Virus record (IMG/VR): IMGVR_UViG_3300047564_002855
Span: 1-41,168 of that record
Length of the DNA stretch: 41,168 bases
Direction: 5' to 3' (one strand)
DNA from: a virus
The notes beneath the pieces were generated by a model. The model saw only the letters and a list, made by a program, of their open reading frames with translations, was not told the DNA's origin and made no database searches. Position 1 is the stretch's first letter. Each line of letters begins with the position of its first letter. Of this stretch, positions 29,531 through 39,245 are shown in pieces. A program made the translations under genes and the position numbers.

Positions 29531-32500
29531 ATGACCACTTTCAACTATGATCGTCGTGATTTCTATCAGAGGGAAGGTGAAAGTGGAGTCTACACCGCCC
29601 CGTCCCTCCTTTCCGGAGGAACGGCGGCTTCCTATGTGCCCAGCTTCATCGCAACCCAGGTGGATCGTTCCATCTACGGTGCGACCGAAGGCGGGGCTGG
29701 ATCGTGGGCCTTTGGCTCGCTCAGGACACCTCAGCGCTTCTTCCTTGACTTGAAGATGGGCTGGGATCCTGACGTCGCTACCCGACCAGATCCCAACTGG
29801 AACGCAAAACAGGCAGGAGCGTTCTGGGAGACCCTTCCTCCAGAGCAGACGGCCGCAGTGCTGTACACCGGAGGAGAGGATCTCAAGAAGGACATCATCG
29901 AGAACTCGGTGTCCTTCGACCACTTTCAGCAGCGTCTCAGCGAGATCGAGACCATCACCCGAGCCAAGGTCGCCATCGAGAAGTACGATCAGGAGTCCAA
30001 CTTCCTGACCTACGGTCTCCACAAGGCCTTTTCAGGTGGTGTGAACTATGTGTTCTCGGATCCCCTGACCACGATCTCCATCGCGGCTTCGGCGGGTCTT
30101 GCCGCCCCCGCCGTGGCGGGTGCCGCGGCTTCCGGTGTGGCAACTGCCAACACCTTGTCGTTCGGTGCCCGTGTCGCTCAGTTCGCCGCCACCTACAACA
30201 GGACTTGGCGAACCGCAACCTACCTGTGGGACGGTCTCGACGGCGCCTCATCGGCGTATTCGTCATGGGATCAGCTCAACAGCGACGGCTACCGCATCTA
30301 CGGAAAGACGTACAAGGCCGATGACAACTGGACCGACGACGTCGCGTTTGGCGCCGTCCTCGGCTTGACTTTCGCTGGAGCCAGTGATTTCCTTGGTCGC
30401 GGCATGAAGAAGGCCGACGAGGCCGCTCCTTCTGCAGTGACGTCCATGGAGAACATGGCAGCCCGTAGCGCGGAAGGAACCCTCGGTACCGCTCTGGATC
30501 ACGTCGCACTCAGTGCATGGCGTTCGTCCAAGAGTCGTCTTGAGCGGTCGCTTGATACCATCACTGGTCCCAACACCGAACTTCGCCGCGTCCTCATGGA
30601 CGACGAGGCTCGTCGCGGAGCCCTCTGGGGCACCCGCGAGGACATGGACCAGCTGTCGGATTGGATCGAGACCAACAAGCCCAACGCCGACGAACTGTCC
30701 CAGTATGTCGCTGACCGCGCAATCGCGGCAGAGCAGAACAGGCAGCTTGTCGAGAGTTGGCAAGGAGAGGTAGAGGACTATGTCCTCGGAGGGGGTGATC
30801 AGCGTCACTTCTTCCGCAAGAAGGCTGCAGATCTCCTTCGCAAGCACATGGGCGACGACTTCGGTCAGTTCCGCTTCGTCCTCGACTACCTCGAGGAGGC
30901 AAGCGGTGACGCGCGAATCGTCGCTGAGTGGATGGCACGTGGTGACAGGGATCGTGTGATCCGTGTCGCCAATGCCGTCAACGCCAACAAGCGTGTCGGT
31001 ATCCTCGAGGACAATGCGATCAAGGCAGCCCTTGAGCGTGTCCGTCTTCAGGGCCTACAGGCGGCAGCGGACGAGACCGTTCAGGCAGCCAACCGCATCC
31101 ACGACAACATCATACAGGGACGGTTCCAGGGTGCCGTGGACATCCTCAATGAAATGCATCAGGAGGCGGCCACCCGTCAGGGTAACCTCCTTGCTCAGGT
31201 GGATGGAGCGATCAACCAGCTGAACGACGCCTTCGTTCGTCTCAACGACGAGGCGTTCGAGAAGCTCGATCACTACAAGGAAATGATGCTTGCCCTTCGC
31301 AAGGTCAGGGAAGCCATCTCGTCGACCCGTGGTCGGGGAGAAGCGACCCGAAACCGACTTGCACGGGCAATGGATCCCGAGGCTGACAACGCAGCTGTGT
31401 TGAATGCATCGCGTGAGATCGTCGATGACGATCCGCTGATGTCGACCGCCTTGATGGACGCTGTCGATGAACTCAGGGTGGCGTCAGACAACTTCAAGAA
31501 GGCAGAGGAAACCCTCAGCGGTACCCTCGACGAGGTGCGTCGCACACGTCGTGAGATCATCGCCAAAGCTGGCAAGGACGCTCTGGATCGCACCATGGAG
31601 GAGTCGGGTACCTTCCCGTTGTGGAAGGTGGACCTGACCGCCGCTGGTTTCGATGCGGTGCGCCGCAGTGCAATACGCCAGACCCAAGTAGCCAACCGGT
31701 GGAAGGTCGAGTTCGTCGACTACTTCCTAGGTGAGAACACCGCCGACAACATGCTGAATGCGGGTACGAATCCACTTCGTCCCGTGCTTCGTGAGCGCAA
31801 GCCCATCCAGCGCATGAGTGTCGCGGAGCAGGAGAAGGTCATCAACGAGGAGATCGCGGCAATCGCACCGGAGGTCGCAGCAGTGCGAGCCGGAGCGGTT
31901 GACGTCTCCCTCGATGTCAAGATCGCCAATCTTCGAGACGCATCCGCCAAGATGCGGAAGGGTCTCGAGGATGCAAAGGGAATGCTGGAGCGTCGCGTCG
32001 ACAAGACCGACGAGGGTAGCAAGCGCATCAGCGACATGATCGCCAAGCGTGAGCGCACCCTAAAGCGAACCGACAGTCTCATCAAGAGGTTGGAAGGCGA
32101 ACTCCAGGGTCAGGTCGATGTCCTGAACAGGGACATATCGCCAGCAGCTACGATCACGGCAGACACCGTCAGGACCGCCCGTAACGCCGAGAGGATCGCC
32201 GCCCACACCAAGGCGGCCGAGAAGCTCAAGGGCGTTGATCCGATGACCAAGAAGGGTCGCAACCTCAGGGACAAGGTACGTACCGCCGCTGCAGACATGC
32301 AGGGTGGAACCAAGTTCAACTCCCTGACTCGCGAGGCCGAGATGGTCGCAGACGAGCTTCGTGTGGCCAAGGACAACATGGATAGGCTTGTCAAGGGTGG
32401 AGCAGCCGAGGCCGACCCCGCGGTCAAGATCCATCGCGACGAGGTCGCGTACCTCGAGAAGCGAGCCAACGCAATCAAGGGAGAGATCGACGCCATCAAC

Positions 32501-35500
32501 GGCCGTCCGGCCATGATCCGTCGCAGTCACGAACTGCAGGGTGCCAACCCTCCCGTGACCGACATCGTCGAGATCTCCCGCCTCCGTGCCGGTATCGCTT
32601 CGGCGGTAAGGAACGGAGAGCCGGAGATTGCCGAGGAGATGAACCGTCTCCTGTACAACAAGTACGGTGACGCCACCCGTCTTCCGCGTTGGCGTGAACT
32701 CGAGGACTTCTTCACCCGTCGCGAGAACGACATCATCGACGGAAACCCCACCGAGGAACTGATGGCCGTGTCCGTAGAAGGACGCAACATCAAGTTCTCC
32801 GTCATGGAGCGTCCTGTTGGTGATGTCGTGACAAGGGAGGGACTGGATGTCGCAGCCTCCCGGCTGCCCACCAAGCCTGACATGCCGTCAGGCAAGGGCA
32901 TCACTGTCCCGACCGAGTCCACGAAGAAGGCTGCAAAGGAGATGCGCGACCAGCAGATGCTGGAGCATGCCGTGACCACCGATGCAGGTGCCATCGCGGA
33001 GCGCAGCCGTCTAGAGAATGCCCGTACCATCAGGTACGAGACGTCGAATGTGCTCGAGTCCACGCCGGACACCCCAACGGGGACTACGGCCACAGGCTCG
33101 AAGCCTCAGCCCAAGAAGGAAGGCAAGCCCACCGCCGAGGAGGAGAAGGCAGCCAAGGAACAGAAGATCCTTGACTCGCTGAGTCCTGCTCAGAACCCAG
33201 GTGAGCGTCTGGTCATCACCAACGACATCCTCATGAGGATGGGACAGGTTCCCATTCTCAGGGGTCTTGGTCGTGCGCTGTTCAAGTTGCAGACCGCAGG
33301 TACCGGTTTTGGTTCCATCCACGGCTCCAGTCGTGCCTTGGACATGCTTGTCACCGCGTTCAACATGCTTGACCGTCCCGAGGCTCTTGTCAAGTCCCTC
33401 GGATTCAACAACGGCTCCAGCCGCACTCTCCAGAATTTCAGAGATCAGGGACGCATCGCCGTCAACGAACTGGCTGTAATCGAGCAGCGCGCACGTCGTG
33501 CTGGTCAGTACACCGGTGCCGTCGACGAGGACAGGTTGCTTCAGGATGCCCTCGACAACGGGGATCCATCCGCCCTCAACCCAGGCATGCGGGAGATGTA
33601 CGATGTCATGCGTCGTCACTACGACGAATCAGGACGTCGTCTCGCCGTCACCGCAGGTGAGGGTACCCTCCGTCCTAACTACCGTCCCCGAGAAGGTAAT
33701 ACGCCACACATCATGGCTAGGATGCAGGAGGCCAAGAACTCGTTCCGTGATGCCTATGCAGATCGGATCATGAACTCCGGCCAGCCTATCCCTGATGCTT
33801 TGGCAGACCGCATCGGTGTTCCACGTGGAACAGCCTACAATGTCCTTAGCTCGGCCGATCAGGCCGCATTCAGGGACGCCGTAACCGAGTACGCCAACGA
33901 CATGGCGGGTCAGACGATCTCTCGTCTAACCCACGGTGTCACCGAGGCTGGTGTCGGCTACCGCCGCGCCACCACCGGTGCAGACTCACGGGCCGCCCGT
34001 ACCCTCGAGGACGAGGTGTACCGCGACCCACGTGTCCGTCAGTGGTACGTCCAGTCTCCGCTGCAGGAGCACAAGGTCTACATGGAGATCCGTTCTCCGC
34101 AGATCCTGTTCGATGCCCAGTTGTCCGAGGCGCTTGGAATGAGCGCCACGTTCGACGATGTCATCGGAGCCCTGCGCCTTCATGTCAGTCGTATTCCCGA
34201 TCCCAACTTCAAGGCTGAGTTCGGGACCGCCATCGACCGGCTCGAGCGCAAGTGGAACTACCACACCGGACGTGCCCAGTACGTCCACAACGAGTTCCTC
34301 GACCCCGCCTTCCGAGCCAGCACCGGAGTTGTCCGTGGCTCGTTCGGATCGTTCTGGGGTCTTTCTGGAATGGTCACAGAGATTCCCCGTGCACTGGTGG
34401 CAGCCAAGATGTACGGAGGATCCATGCAGGGAATCTTCGACATGCTCCATGCCATCCGTCGATCGGGTGACCTGAGCGCAGTCGAGGACATCGCCCATGC
34501 AACTGACCAGTACGTCACGCATGCCCACTCGTCCTTCGGATCCAGCGTCGGTACCTCGTTCACCGAGAGACTGATCGCTCCATGGGAGCGGGTGTGGCAC
34601 ACGATGCGTGGAGAGGAAGTCCTGACCAACGGTGGAGTGGGTATGTCCCGCTTCTCCAGCACCGTCGTCGCAGCCGCGGAAGCCTATGGCGAAACCGGAA
34701 TGCGTCTTGGCGGAATGCAGTACTTCTCAGGAATCGCCCGTGTCATCGCAGACCGTCAGGCCAAGAGGTTCATCAGCAGGAACATCGACAACATGGAACG
34801 TCTCGCGACCGCCCTTCAGGGCATCGGAGCCGTTGCCGAGAACACCCCGGCATCCCGTGCCGCGTTCAAGAACGCAGCCCGTGAGGCAGGTATTCCCTAT
34901 GACGTCGCCCTCCAGATGAACCATGCCGGACTCCTGACCCCTGACACCGTACGCGCCCTGCGCAACGGTCTCGCAGGACAGGACGAGGTGTGGAACCTCG
35001 GTATGCTCCGTGGTCGCGTGGACGACCGCACCATGGGTGCGGCTATGGACTTCCTCACGGCAGCCCATAACTTCCATGTGCCCACCTCCAGCCTCGCGTC
35101 ATCCGTCGAGGCCGGCAACGTGTTCGGAAAGCTGTTCTACAACCTCACCAACTACAGCCGTGCGTTCGCGCTGAACGTGGCCTTCAGGACCGCCGCCAAC
35201 GGCCGTCTTGCGACCATGCTCGGTACGTTTGCCGCGGTCATGATCGGTGAGAACCTGTACCAGACCTCGCGAGAAGTCGCCACAGGAAAGACCAGCGTGG
35301 AGAAGTTGGAGGAGGAGTGGAACGATGATCCGACCTCGTTCTTCCTCAAGCGTGCCGTCAAGTCCCCGTGGCTTGGCGCACACAATGGAATGGCCCACTC
35401 CGCTGTGGAGGCATTCACCGGTGGATCCTCGGCGGCCGCCATGCGCGGCAACAACGTCCTTGGGCCCATCATCCAGAGCGGCAACCAACTTCAGAAGCTG

Positions 35501-35608
35501 ATCTTCTCCAACGAGAAGACAGGAGAGCGTGACTTCAAGTTCCTGGAAACACACACCCCAATCTACAACGCCTGGTATTCCAGGATGATGTTGGGAATCG
35601 AGGAGTAA
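29531..35608 (+). CDS. Very large internal virion protein, T7 gp16-like
   Basis: I start at ATG 29531, giving 2025 residues (T7 gp16 has 1318). The N-terminus (MTTFNYDRRDFYQREGESG) does not show the lytic transglycosylase motif found in T7 gp16. Residues about 165-230 contain small-residue hydrophobic segments (TTISIAASAGLAAPAVAGAAASGVATANT in pieces). About 450-1200 is a long, highly charged helical region with many heptads, and the C-terminal third is globular with further hydrophobic helices (ATMLGTFAAVMIGENLY). It should be ejected into the cell with the DNA and help form the translocation channel. The extra length lies mainly in the helical centre. Confidence 0.88.
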   Translation: MTTFNYDRRDFYQREGESGVYTAPSLLSGGTAASYVPSFIATQVDRSIYGATEGGAGSWAFGSLRTPQRFFLDLKMGWDPDVATRPDPNWNAKQAGAFWETLPPEQTAAVLYTGGEDLKKDIIENSVSFDHFQQRLSEIETITRAKVAIEKYDQESNFLTYGLHKAFSGGVNYVFSDPLTTISIAASAGLAAPAVAGAAASGVATANTLSFGARVAQFAATYNRTWRTATYLWDGLDGASSAYSSWDQLNSDGYRIYGKTYKADDNWTDDVAFGAVLGLTFAGASDFLGRGMKKADEAAPSAVTSMENMAARSAEGTLGTALDHVALSAWRSSKSRLERSLDTITGPNTELRRVLMDDEARRGALWGTREDMDQLSDWIETNKPNADELSQYVADRAIAAEQNRQLVESWQGEVEDYVLGGGDQRHFFRKKAADLLRKHMGDDFGQFRFVLDYLEEASGDARIVAEWMARGDRDRVIRVANAVNANKRVGILEDNAIKAALERVRLQGLQAAADETVQAANRIHDNIIQGRFQGAVDILNEMHQEAATRQGNLLAQVDGAINQLNDAFVRLNDEAFEKLDHYKEMMLALRKVREAISSTRGRGEATRNRLARAMDPEADNAAVLNASREIVDDDPLMSTALMDAVDELRVASDNFKKAEETLSGTLDEVRRTRREIIAKAGKDALDRTMEESGTFPLWKVDLTAAGFDAVRRSAIRQTQVANRWKVEFVDYFLGENTADNMLNAGTNPLRPVLRERKPIQRMSVAEQEKVINEEIAAIAPEVAAVRAGAVDVSLDVKIANLRDASAKMRKGLEDAKGMLERRVDKTDEGSKRISDMIAKRERTLKRTDSLIKRLEGELQGQVDVLNRDISPAATITADTVRTARNAERIAAHTKAAEKLKGVDPMTKKGRNLRDKVRTAAADMQGGTKFNSLTREAEMVADELRVAKDNMDRLVKGGAAEADPAVKIHRDEVAYLEKRANAIKGEIDAINGRPAMIRRSHELQGANPPVTDIVEISRLRAGIASAVRNGEPEIAEEMNRLLYNKYGDATRLPRWRELEDFFTRRENDIIDGNPTEELMAVSVEGRNIKFSVMERPVGDVVTREGLDVAASRLPTKPDMPSGKGITVPTESTKKAAKEMRDQQMLEHAVTTDAGAIAERSRLENARTIRYETSNVLESTPDTPTGTTATGSKPQPKKEGKPTAEEEKAAKEQKILDSLSPAQNPGERLVITNDILMRMGQVPILRGLGRALFKLQTAGTGFGSIHGSSRALDMLVTAFNMLDRPEALVKSLGFNNGSSRTLQNFRDQGRIAVNELAVIEQRARRAGQYTGAVDEDRLLQDALDNGDPSALNPGMREMYDVMRRHYDESGRRLAVTAGEGTLRPNYRPREGNTPHIMARMQEAKNSFRDAYADRIMNSGQPIPDALADRIGVPRGTAYNVLSSADQAAFRDAVTEYANDMAGQTISRLTHGVTEAGVGYRRATTGADSRAARTLEDEVYRDPRVRQWYVQSPLQEHKVYMEIRSPQILFDAQLSEALGMSATFDDVIGALRLHVSRIPDPNFKAEFGTAIDRLERKWNYHTGRAQYVHNEFLDPAFRASTGVVRGSFGSFWGLSGMVTEIPRALVAAKMYGGSMQGIFDMLHAIRRSGDLSAVEDIAHATDQYVTHAHSSFGSSVGTSFTERLIAPWERVWHTMRGEEVLTNGGVGMSRFSSTVVAAAEAYGETGMRLGGMQYFSGIARVIADRQAKRFISRNIDNMERLATALQGIGAVAENTPASRAAFKNAAREAGIPYDVALQMNHAGLLTPDTVRALRNGLAGQDEVWNLGMLRGRVDDRTMGAAMDFLTAAHNFHVPTSSLASSVEAGNVFGKLFYNLTNYSRAFALNVAFRTAANGRLATMLGTFAAVMIGENLYQTSREVATGKTSVEKLEEEWNDDPTSFFLKRAVKSPWLGAHNGMAHSAVEAFTGGSSAAAMRGNNVLGPIIQSGNQLQKLIFSNEKTGERDFKFLETHTPIYNAWYSRMMLGIEE

Positions 35609-35614
35609 TAGAAC

Positions 35615-37030
35615 ATGGCATACTCTTACGTTGAGTATGTCGGTACCGTCGGCGGCACCACCGGCCCGTTCTCATACGGGTCGGTGGCGCTGCTGGACGC
35701 CGACACGGAGTCCATCTCCACCCAGCTCAAGGTCTACAAGAACGGGACCTTGCTGACAATCACGACAGACTACACGATCGACACGATCAACGAAGAGGTC
35801 GACACCGTCGCCAATGTCTACGACACCGATGTCATCCGGATTGCCCGTGAAACGAAGGGCGACGCCAGATACGTCGACTACGTCGATTCGACGAACGTCA
35901 CTTCTGAACTGCTCGATCTCGACAGCAACCAGCTGTTCTTCCTTGTTCAAGAGGCAGCCGACCTCCAGTCCGATGCCATGACCCGTGGTACGGATGGTCA
36001 GTGGAACGGTCGTGGATACCGCGTAGGCAACCTCGCCTCGGGTGTCTATGGCACCGATGCCGTCACCGTCAACCAGTTGAACGCCGCCGTCTCGGGAGCC
36101 CTTCCGGCCACCCTGAGCGGAATTGGTACGCTGGTCTACAGCGGAGACGGAGCAACCACCGACTTCCCGCTTCCCAGCGCCATCTCGGCAATCACCGATC
36201 CCGACGATGTCGAGGTCTACATCAACGGTCTCCGTCAGCGTCCGACCACCCACTACACGTTGGTGTCGGCCGCTGTGCGCATCACTCCCGCCCCCTCGGC
36301 GGCAGACCGCATCATGCTGGCGTACCCCGAGGGAGCCGTCTCGGCTGTCCTGACGACCAACTCCGTCACGACCAACAGCATCCAGTCGAATGCCGTCACC
36401 GTCGCCAAGATCAACCCCGGCACCAACGGACAGGTCCTCACGACCACCGCAGGTGCCGCCGCTTGGACGACTCCGACCGCCTCGCTGATCACGGACTTTG
36501 ATACTCAGGTCAGGACCAACCGTCTCGATCAGATGACGGCTCCTACCGCAACCGTCTCCCTGAACAGCCAGCGCATCTCGGATCTCGCCACTCCGACCAC
36601 CGGTACGGATGCCGCGACCAAGACATATGTCGACAACATCCGCGATCTCACGGCAATGACCGCGAAACCGACCGTAACTGGTTCAGTCACGACCGGCAAC
36701 TTCTCGGCTACCTGTGGCTTCACCGCCGGTCATTTCACGGTTCTGGTTCCCATCGTCCACAGCGGAGCCTCGCATTATGCGACCGTCTCCGGTGTGATCA
36801 CGTCGACTCTCACCACCAATACCGGCAACCCGATCCGTGTATTTGTCCCTGACACCGACGCTGGAGGTGGAGCTTACTTCACACTCGAGTTCACCCGCAC
36901 CATCATTGGTAGCGGATCCTCGGTTGCGTTCACCTTCACGCGTGTCGCCCAGAACTCCATCGGAGCCGGCAACATCGAGGTCGATACCAGCCGAACTGCA
37001 CATGTGTTCCTTGCACGGGGGTCTAGCTGA
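35615..37030 (+). CDS. Tail fibre protein with T7 gp17-type N-terminus
   Basis: The protein has 471 residues. Residues 1-150 match the virion-attachment domain of T7 gp17 in layout: YVEYVGTVGGTTGPFSYGSVALLDAD, LTITTDYTIDTINEEVD, VIRIARETKGDARYVDY, then LLDLDSNQLFFLVQEAADL and WNGRGYRVGNLASGVYGTDAV. The middle is beta-rich with Thr/Val repeats and a second attachment-like SDLATPTTGTDAATKTYVDN motif. The C-terminus (from about 340) is a beta-domain that probably touches the receptor. GAGGAGTAAT precedes the ATG. Confidence 0.9.
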   Translation: MAYSYVEYVGTVGGTTGPFSYGSVALLDADTESISTQLKVYKNGTLLTITTDYTIDTINEEVDTVANVYDTDVIRIARETKGDARYVDYVDSTNVTSELLDLDSNQLFFLVQEAADLQSDAMTRGTDGQWNGRGYRVGNLASGVYGTDAVTVNQLNAAVSGALPATLSGIGTLVYSGDGATTDFPLPSAISAITDPDDVEVYINGLRQRPTTHYTLVSAAVRITPAPSAADRIMLAYPEGAVSAVLTTNSVTTNSIQSNAVTVAKINPGTNGQVLTTTAGAAAWTTPTASLITDFDTQVRTNRLDQMTAPTATVSLNSQRISDLATPTTGTDAATKTYVDNIRDLTAMTAKPTVTGSVTTGNFSATCGFTAGHFTVLVPIVHSGASHYATVSGVITSTLTTNTGNPIRVFVPDTDAGGGAYFTLEFTRTIIGSGSSVAFTFTRVAQNSIGAGNIEVDTSRTAHVFLARGSS

Positions 37031-37476
37031 TGGCTACTGAACAGATTCAAACCAACCAGATCTCCGGCTACTCGGGTGGCGGACAGATGGAGACACAGAT
37101 CATCTCCTTGGCTGGAGGAGCCGCCGACAAGACGACGTCCGCCTTTGGTTTCGTCGTCGGTCCTGTCCTGATTGAAGTAACCGCAGGAAGTGACGACGCC
37201 ACCGATGTCTATGCGACTCTGTGGGTCAACATGCGGTCGTTCAGCGGAACCAAGACTGGTAACGTCACTAACCGAAAGGCCCGTGGAGTTACGGGTGGAT
37301 CGACATGCCACTGCTATGTCGACCGTACCACCTCAGGTACGGTTCTAGTTGTCTCCCAGATTGATCAGGGAGCCGACTTTGAAGCCGACGGCACCAGCAT
37401 CGCTTCGGTCAACCTCAAGAACTGGCCAGCCTCAGGCCGCCTCCGCATCACCGCGTGGGAGGATACTCAGTCATGA
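37030..37476 (+). CDS. Hypothetical structural protein after the tail fibre (148 aa)
   Basis: ATG 37030 overlaps the fibre stop (TGATG). It is beta-rich with many Thr, Gly, Ser and Ala residues (GGQMETQIISLAGGAADKTTSAFGF) and no helix or membrane segment. Its coupling to the fibre suggests a fibre chaperone or accessory fibre subunit. No family is recognised. Confidence 0.75.
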   Translation: MATEQIQTNQISGYSGGGQMETQIISLAGGAADKTTSAFGFVVGPVLIEVTAGSDDATDVYATLWVNMRSFSGTKTGNVTNRKARGVTGGSTCHCYVDRTTSGTVLVVSQIDQGADFEADGTSIASVNLKNWPASGRLRITAWEDTQS

Positions 37477-37742
37477 GCATGACGCTTGAGGATCTGATCA
37501 AGCTTGTCGCCATGATCGGAATCCCTGCCTTGGGTTCGGTTGCCTGGCTGATAACCATGTTGATGACCATCAGAGCCGACTTGAAGAAGATAGAGGTTCA
37601 ACTCGAGATGCGCAACAACCTCTACGAGGATCGCATCTCACGCCTCGAGCGACATGTCCACGACATTCGTAACTCCCTACAGGCACTGACCTTAGGTCTT
37701 GCAAGAAAGGGGCTTGACGATGAGCCAGAACAAGGACGATAA
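37473..37742 (+). CDS. Membrane-anchored coiled-coil protein, holin or i-spanin candidate
   Basis: I use ATG 37473 (ATGA overlap), giving 89 residues. Residues 6-29 (EDLIKLVAMIGIPALGSVAWLITM) form one transmembrane helix; a charged helical part follows (RADLKKIEVQLEMRNN, EDRISRLERHVHDIRNSLQAL). Its place between tail fibre and TerS is that of T7 gene 17.5, the class II holin, which also has one membrane helix. The coiled coil would also fit an i-spanin. No nested Rz1-like lipoprotein frame is seen. The last 23 bases overlap TerS. Confidence 0.7.
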   Translation: MSMTLEDLIKLVAMIGIPALGSVAWLITMLMTIRADLKKIEVQLEMRNNLYEDRISRLERHVHDIRNSLQALTLGLARKGLDDEPEQGR

Positions 37743-37932
37743 GTCAGACCAGATGTGGCATCTCACCGCCGATGCCATCATTGACGCCATGAAGGATCCA
37801 GACCGGGTGTCTCCCGGCTGGGCTCAGGCCGCTCTCCGTTTCCTCAAGGACAACGGGGTTCAGGCTCTTGACCTTCCCAACGGCAAGATCGAGAAGATGC
37901 GGGAAATCCTTCCTTTCAAGAAAGTCTCCTAA
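37720..37932 (+). CDS. Terminase small subunit, T7 gp18-like
   Basis: The protein has 70 residues from ATG 37720 (T7 gp18 has 89). The run MWHLTADAIIDAMKDPDRVSPGWAQAALRFLKDNGVQALD, taken in pieces, carries the DPDRVSPGxxQxAxRFLKDN pattern of T7-like small terminases. It should bind concatemeric DNA and bring it to the large terminase. AAAGGGGCTTGACG precedes the start. Confidence 0.85.
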   Translation: MSQNKDDKSDQMWHLTADAIIDAMKDPDRVSPGWAQAALRFLKDNGVQALDLPNGKIEKMREILPFKKVS

Positions 37933-38232
37933 ATGAAGAACCTTACACTCTACAGCGGAACCCTTAGCGCTGGTGCCAGCACAGGATCGGAAGTCAACAT
38001 CTCCGTCAGTCCCCACCCGGCCAGCGTCATGCTTCCGGTTGAGATCGACTGCTCGTCCACGGTTCCCGTTGTCACGATCCAAGGCAAGCTGACGTCCGCG
38101 GCCGGTTGGTCGGACCTGTCCTCCACCGTCTCCGGAACCCTCCAGCTCGTTCCTCGCTGCAACTACTACCGCGTCAGCATCGCTTCCGCCGCCGGTGGTG
38201 AAACCCTCAAGGTCACTCTGGGGGTCATGTGA
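37933..38232 (+). CDS. Small beta-rich protein between the terminase genes (99 aa)
   Basis: It starts on the base after the TerS stop. The protein (MKNLTLYSGTLSAGASTG, then HPASVMLPVEIDCSSTVPVVTIQGKLTSAAGW) is all beta with no charged helices and resembles small phage structural domains. Its stop overlaps the next GTG (GTGA). The family is not recognised; a virion decoration role is likely from composition. Confidence 0.7.
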   Translation: MKNLTLYSGTLSAGASTGSEVNISVSPHPASVMLPVEIDCSSTVPVVTIQGKLTSAAGWSDLSSTVSGTLQLVPRCNYYRVSIASAAGGETLKVTLGVM

Positions 38233-39104
38233 GCTGCATCGCCGCCATACAATACGCACTGTTCAAGGACCCCAATCACAATGTGTTTGGCTACACGGAT
38301 GCGGCCAAGTGTACGGCGGCGATTCGCCTTCCGGACAACGGCAAGTATTCGTGGGTCGACAAGGGCTGGTGGGCCGAATCATGGTCTAACTGGTCGCCCG
38401 GCAGTCCATCTGCTGACGTCTCCCCAGGTGGAGAGATTGCGTACAACGCAACCGGACGTGTCCAGCTGTATGGAAGCACCACCGCAGAGAACGCACGATC
38501 CGCCCTCAGGGACAACGGAAACCACCTGTTTCCGTTTTCCAACATTTCCTCGAGACAGTCGCAGAACTACGGCATCCTTGTCGAGGCGCGTGTGCGTCTT
38601 CCAGACGCGACTCCAACCGGATTTGTGTTCGTTGGAATGCTGAGAGCCCACGCAACGGATTCCACGATTTCTGGAATGGAGCGAATGCTTGGATTCGTGA
38701 ACACGGCCCAAGCGTCCAACTGGCGCGCTGTATCCATGCGCAACTTCAATCCGGCGGATGGAATCACCCCGTCAGACTTCAGGAAGGACACATCCATTGG
38801 AATCACTGGAAGTGTCTTCTGCAACATGGTCCTAGAGGTCTCCGGTGCAGGAAAGTCGGCTAGGTGGCGAGCCTCGTCCGGAGTCTGGACCAACAACAAG
38901 ATTCCGGTAATCACGACCGCGACCGATGCCGACCTTCCAAGTCGTCGTGGCGAGGGCGTCATGGACTTCGGTGTCCAGATTCGCGAGTGGGAGGATGATG
39001 CCATTCCCCCTGCCGTGCCTATGACCGCCACGTTCTCTCGTCTGAACATCTGGGCATGGCGTCCCGGCTTCGTAGCCACCCGCCCTGTCTACAGGTACAA
39101 CTAA
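38229..39104 (+). CDS. Beta-sandwich structural or receptor-binding protein, GTG start
   Basis: GTG 38229 overlaps the upstream stop; the protein has 291 residues. It is beta-rich with many Trp residues (WVDKGWWAESWSNW) and the strand pattern of a concanavalin-like sandwich (GILVEARVRLPDATPTGFVFVGML, MDFGVQIREWEDDAIPP, SRLNIWAWRPG). Such domains bind sugars in phage fibres. It sits between the terminase genes where T7 has lysis genes, so it may be an extra adhesin. Its base composition is slightly less GC-rich than TerL. Confidence 0.75.
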   Translation: MSCIAAIQYALFKDPNHNVFGYTDAAKCTAAIRLPDNGKYSWVDKGWWAESWSNWSPGSPSADVSPGGEIAYNATGRVQLYGSTTAENARSALRDNGNHLFPFSNISSRQSQNYGILVEARVRLPDATPTGFVFVGMLRAHATDSTISGMERMLGFVNTAQASNWRAVSMRNFNPADGITPSDFRKDTSIGITGSVFCNMVLEVSGAGKSARWRASSGVWTNNKIPVITTATDADLPSRRGEGVMDFGVQIREWEDDAIPPAVPMTATFSRLNIWAWRPGFVATRPVYRYN

Positions 39105-39110
39105 CCGATG

Positions 39111-39138
39111 CTGGGGGTCGAAAGGCCCCCAGATCGTT
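39111..39138 (+). terminator. GAAA-capped terminator-like hairpin
   Basis: CTGGGGGTC-GAAA-GGCCCCCAG is a 9-bp stem with one wobble, followed by ATCGTTT. It lies six bases after the stop of the preceding gene and is the first of three stem-loops ahead of TerL. Confidence 0.65.
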
Positions 39139-39154
39139 TCTAAGGCCCCTAGAA

Positions 39155-39210
39155 GCCTCGCTGAGGCATTCTGTGACTTTGGGGGTATCTCCGGAGGGGT
39201 AGACCCTCCG
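39155..39210 (+). promoter_or_regulatory. Two more stem-loops before the TerL gene
   Basis: GCCTC-GCT-GAGGC (39155-39167) and CGGAGGG-GTAGA-CCCTCCG (39192-39210) are perfect 5-bp and 7-bp stems. Neither has a T-run. The 141-base gap 39105-39245 otherwise holds no gene and no copy of the promoter motif, so TerL is probably expressed by read-through, reduced by these structures. Confidence 0.5.
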
Positions 39211-39245
39211 ACGTCTCTAATAGCCTTATAGGCGGTTTCTGAATC

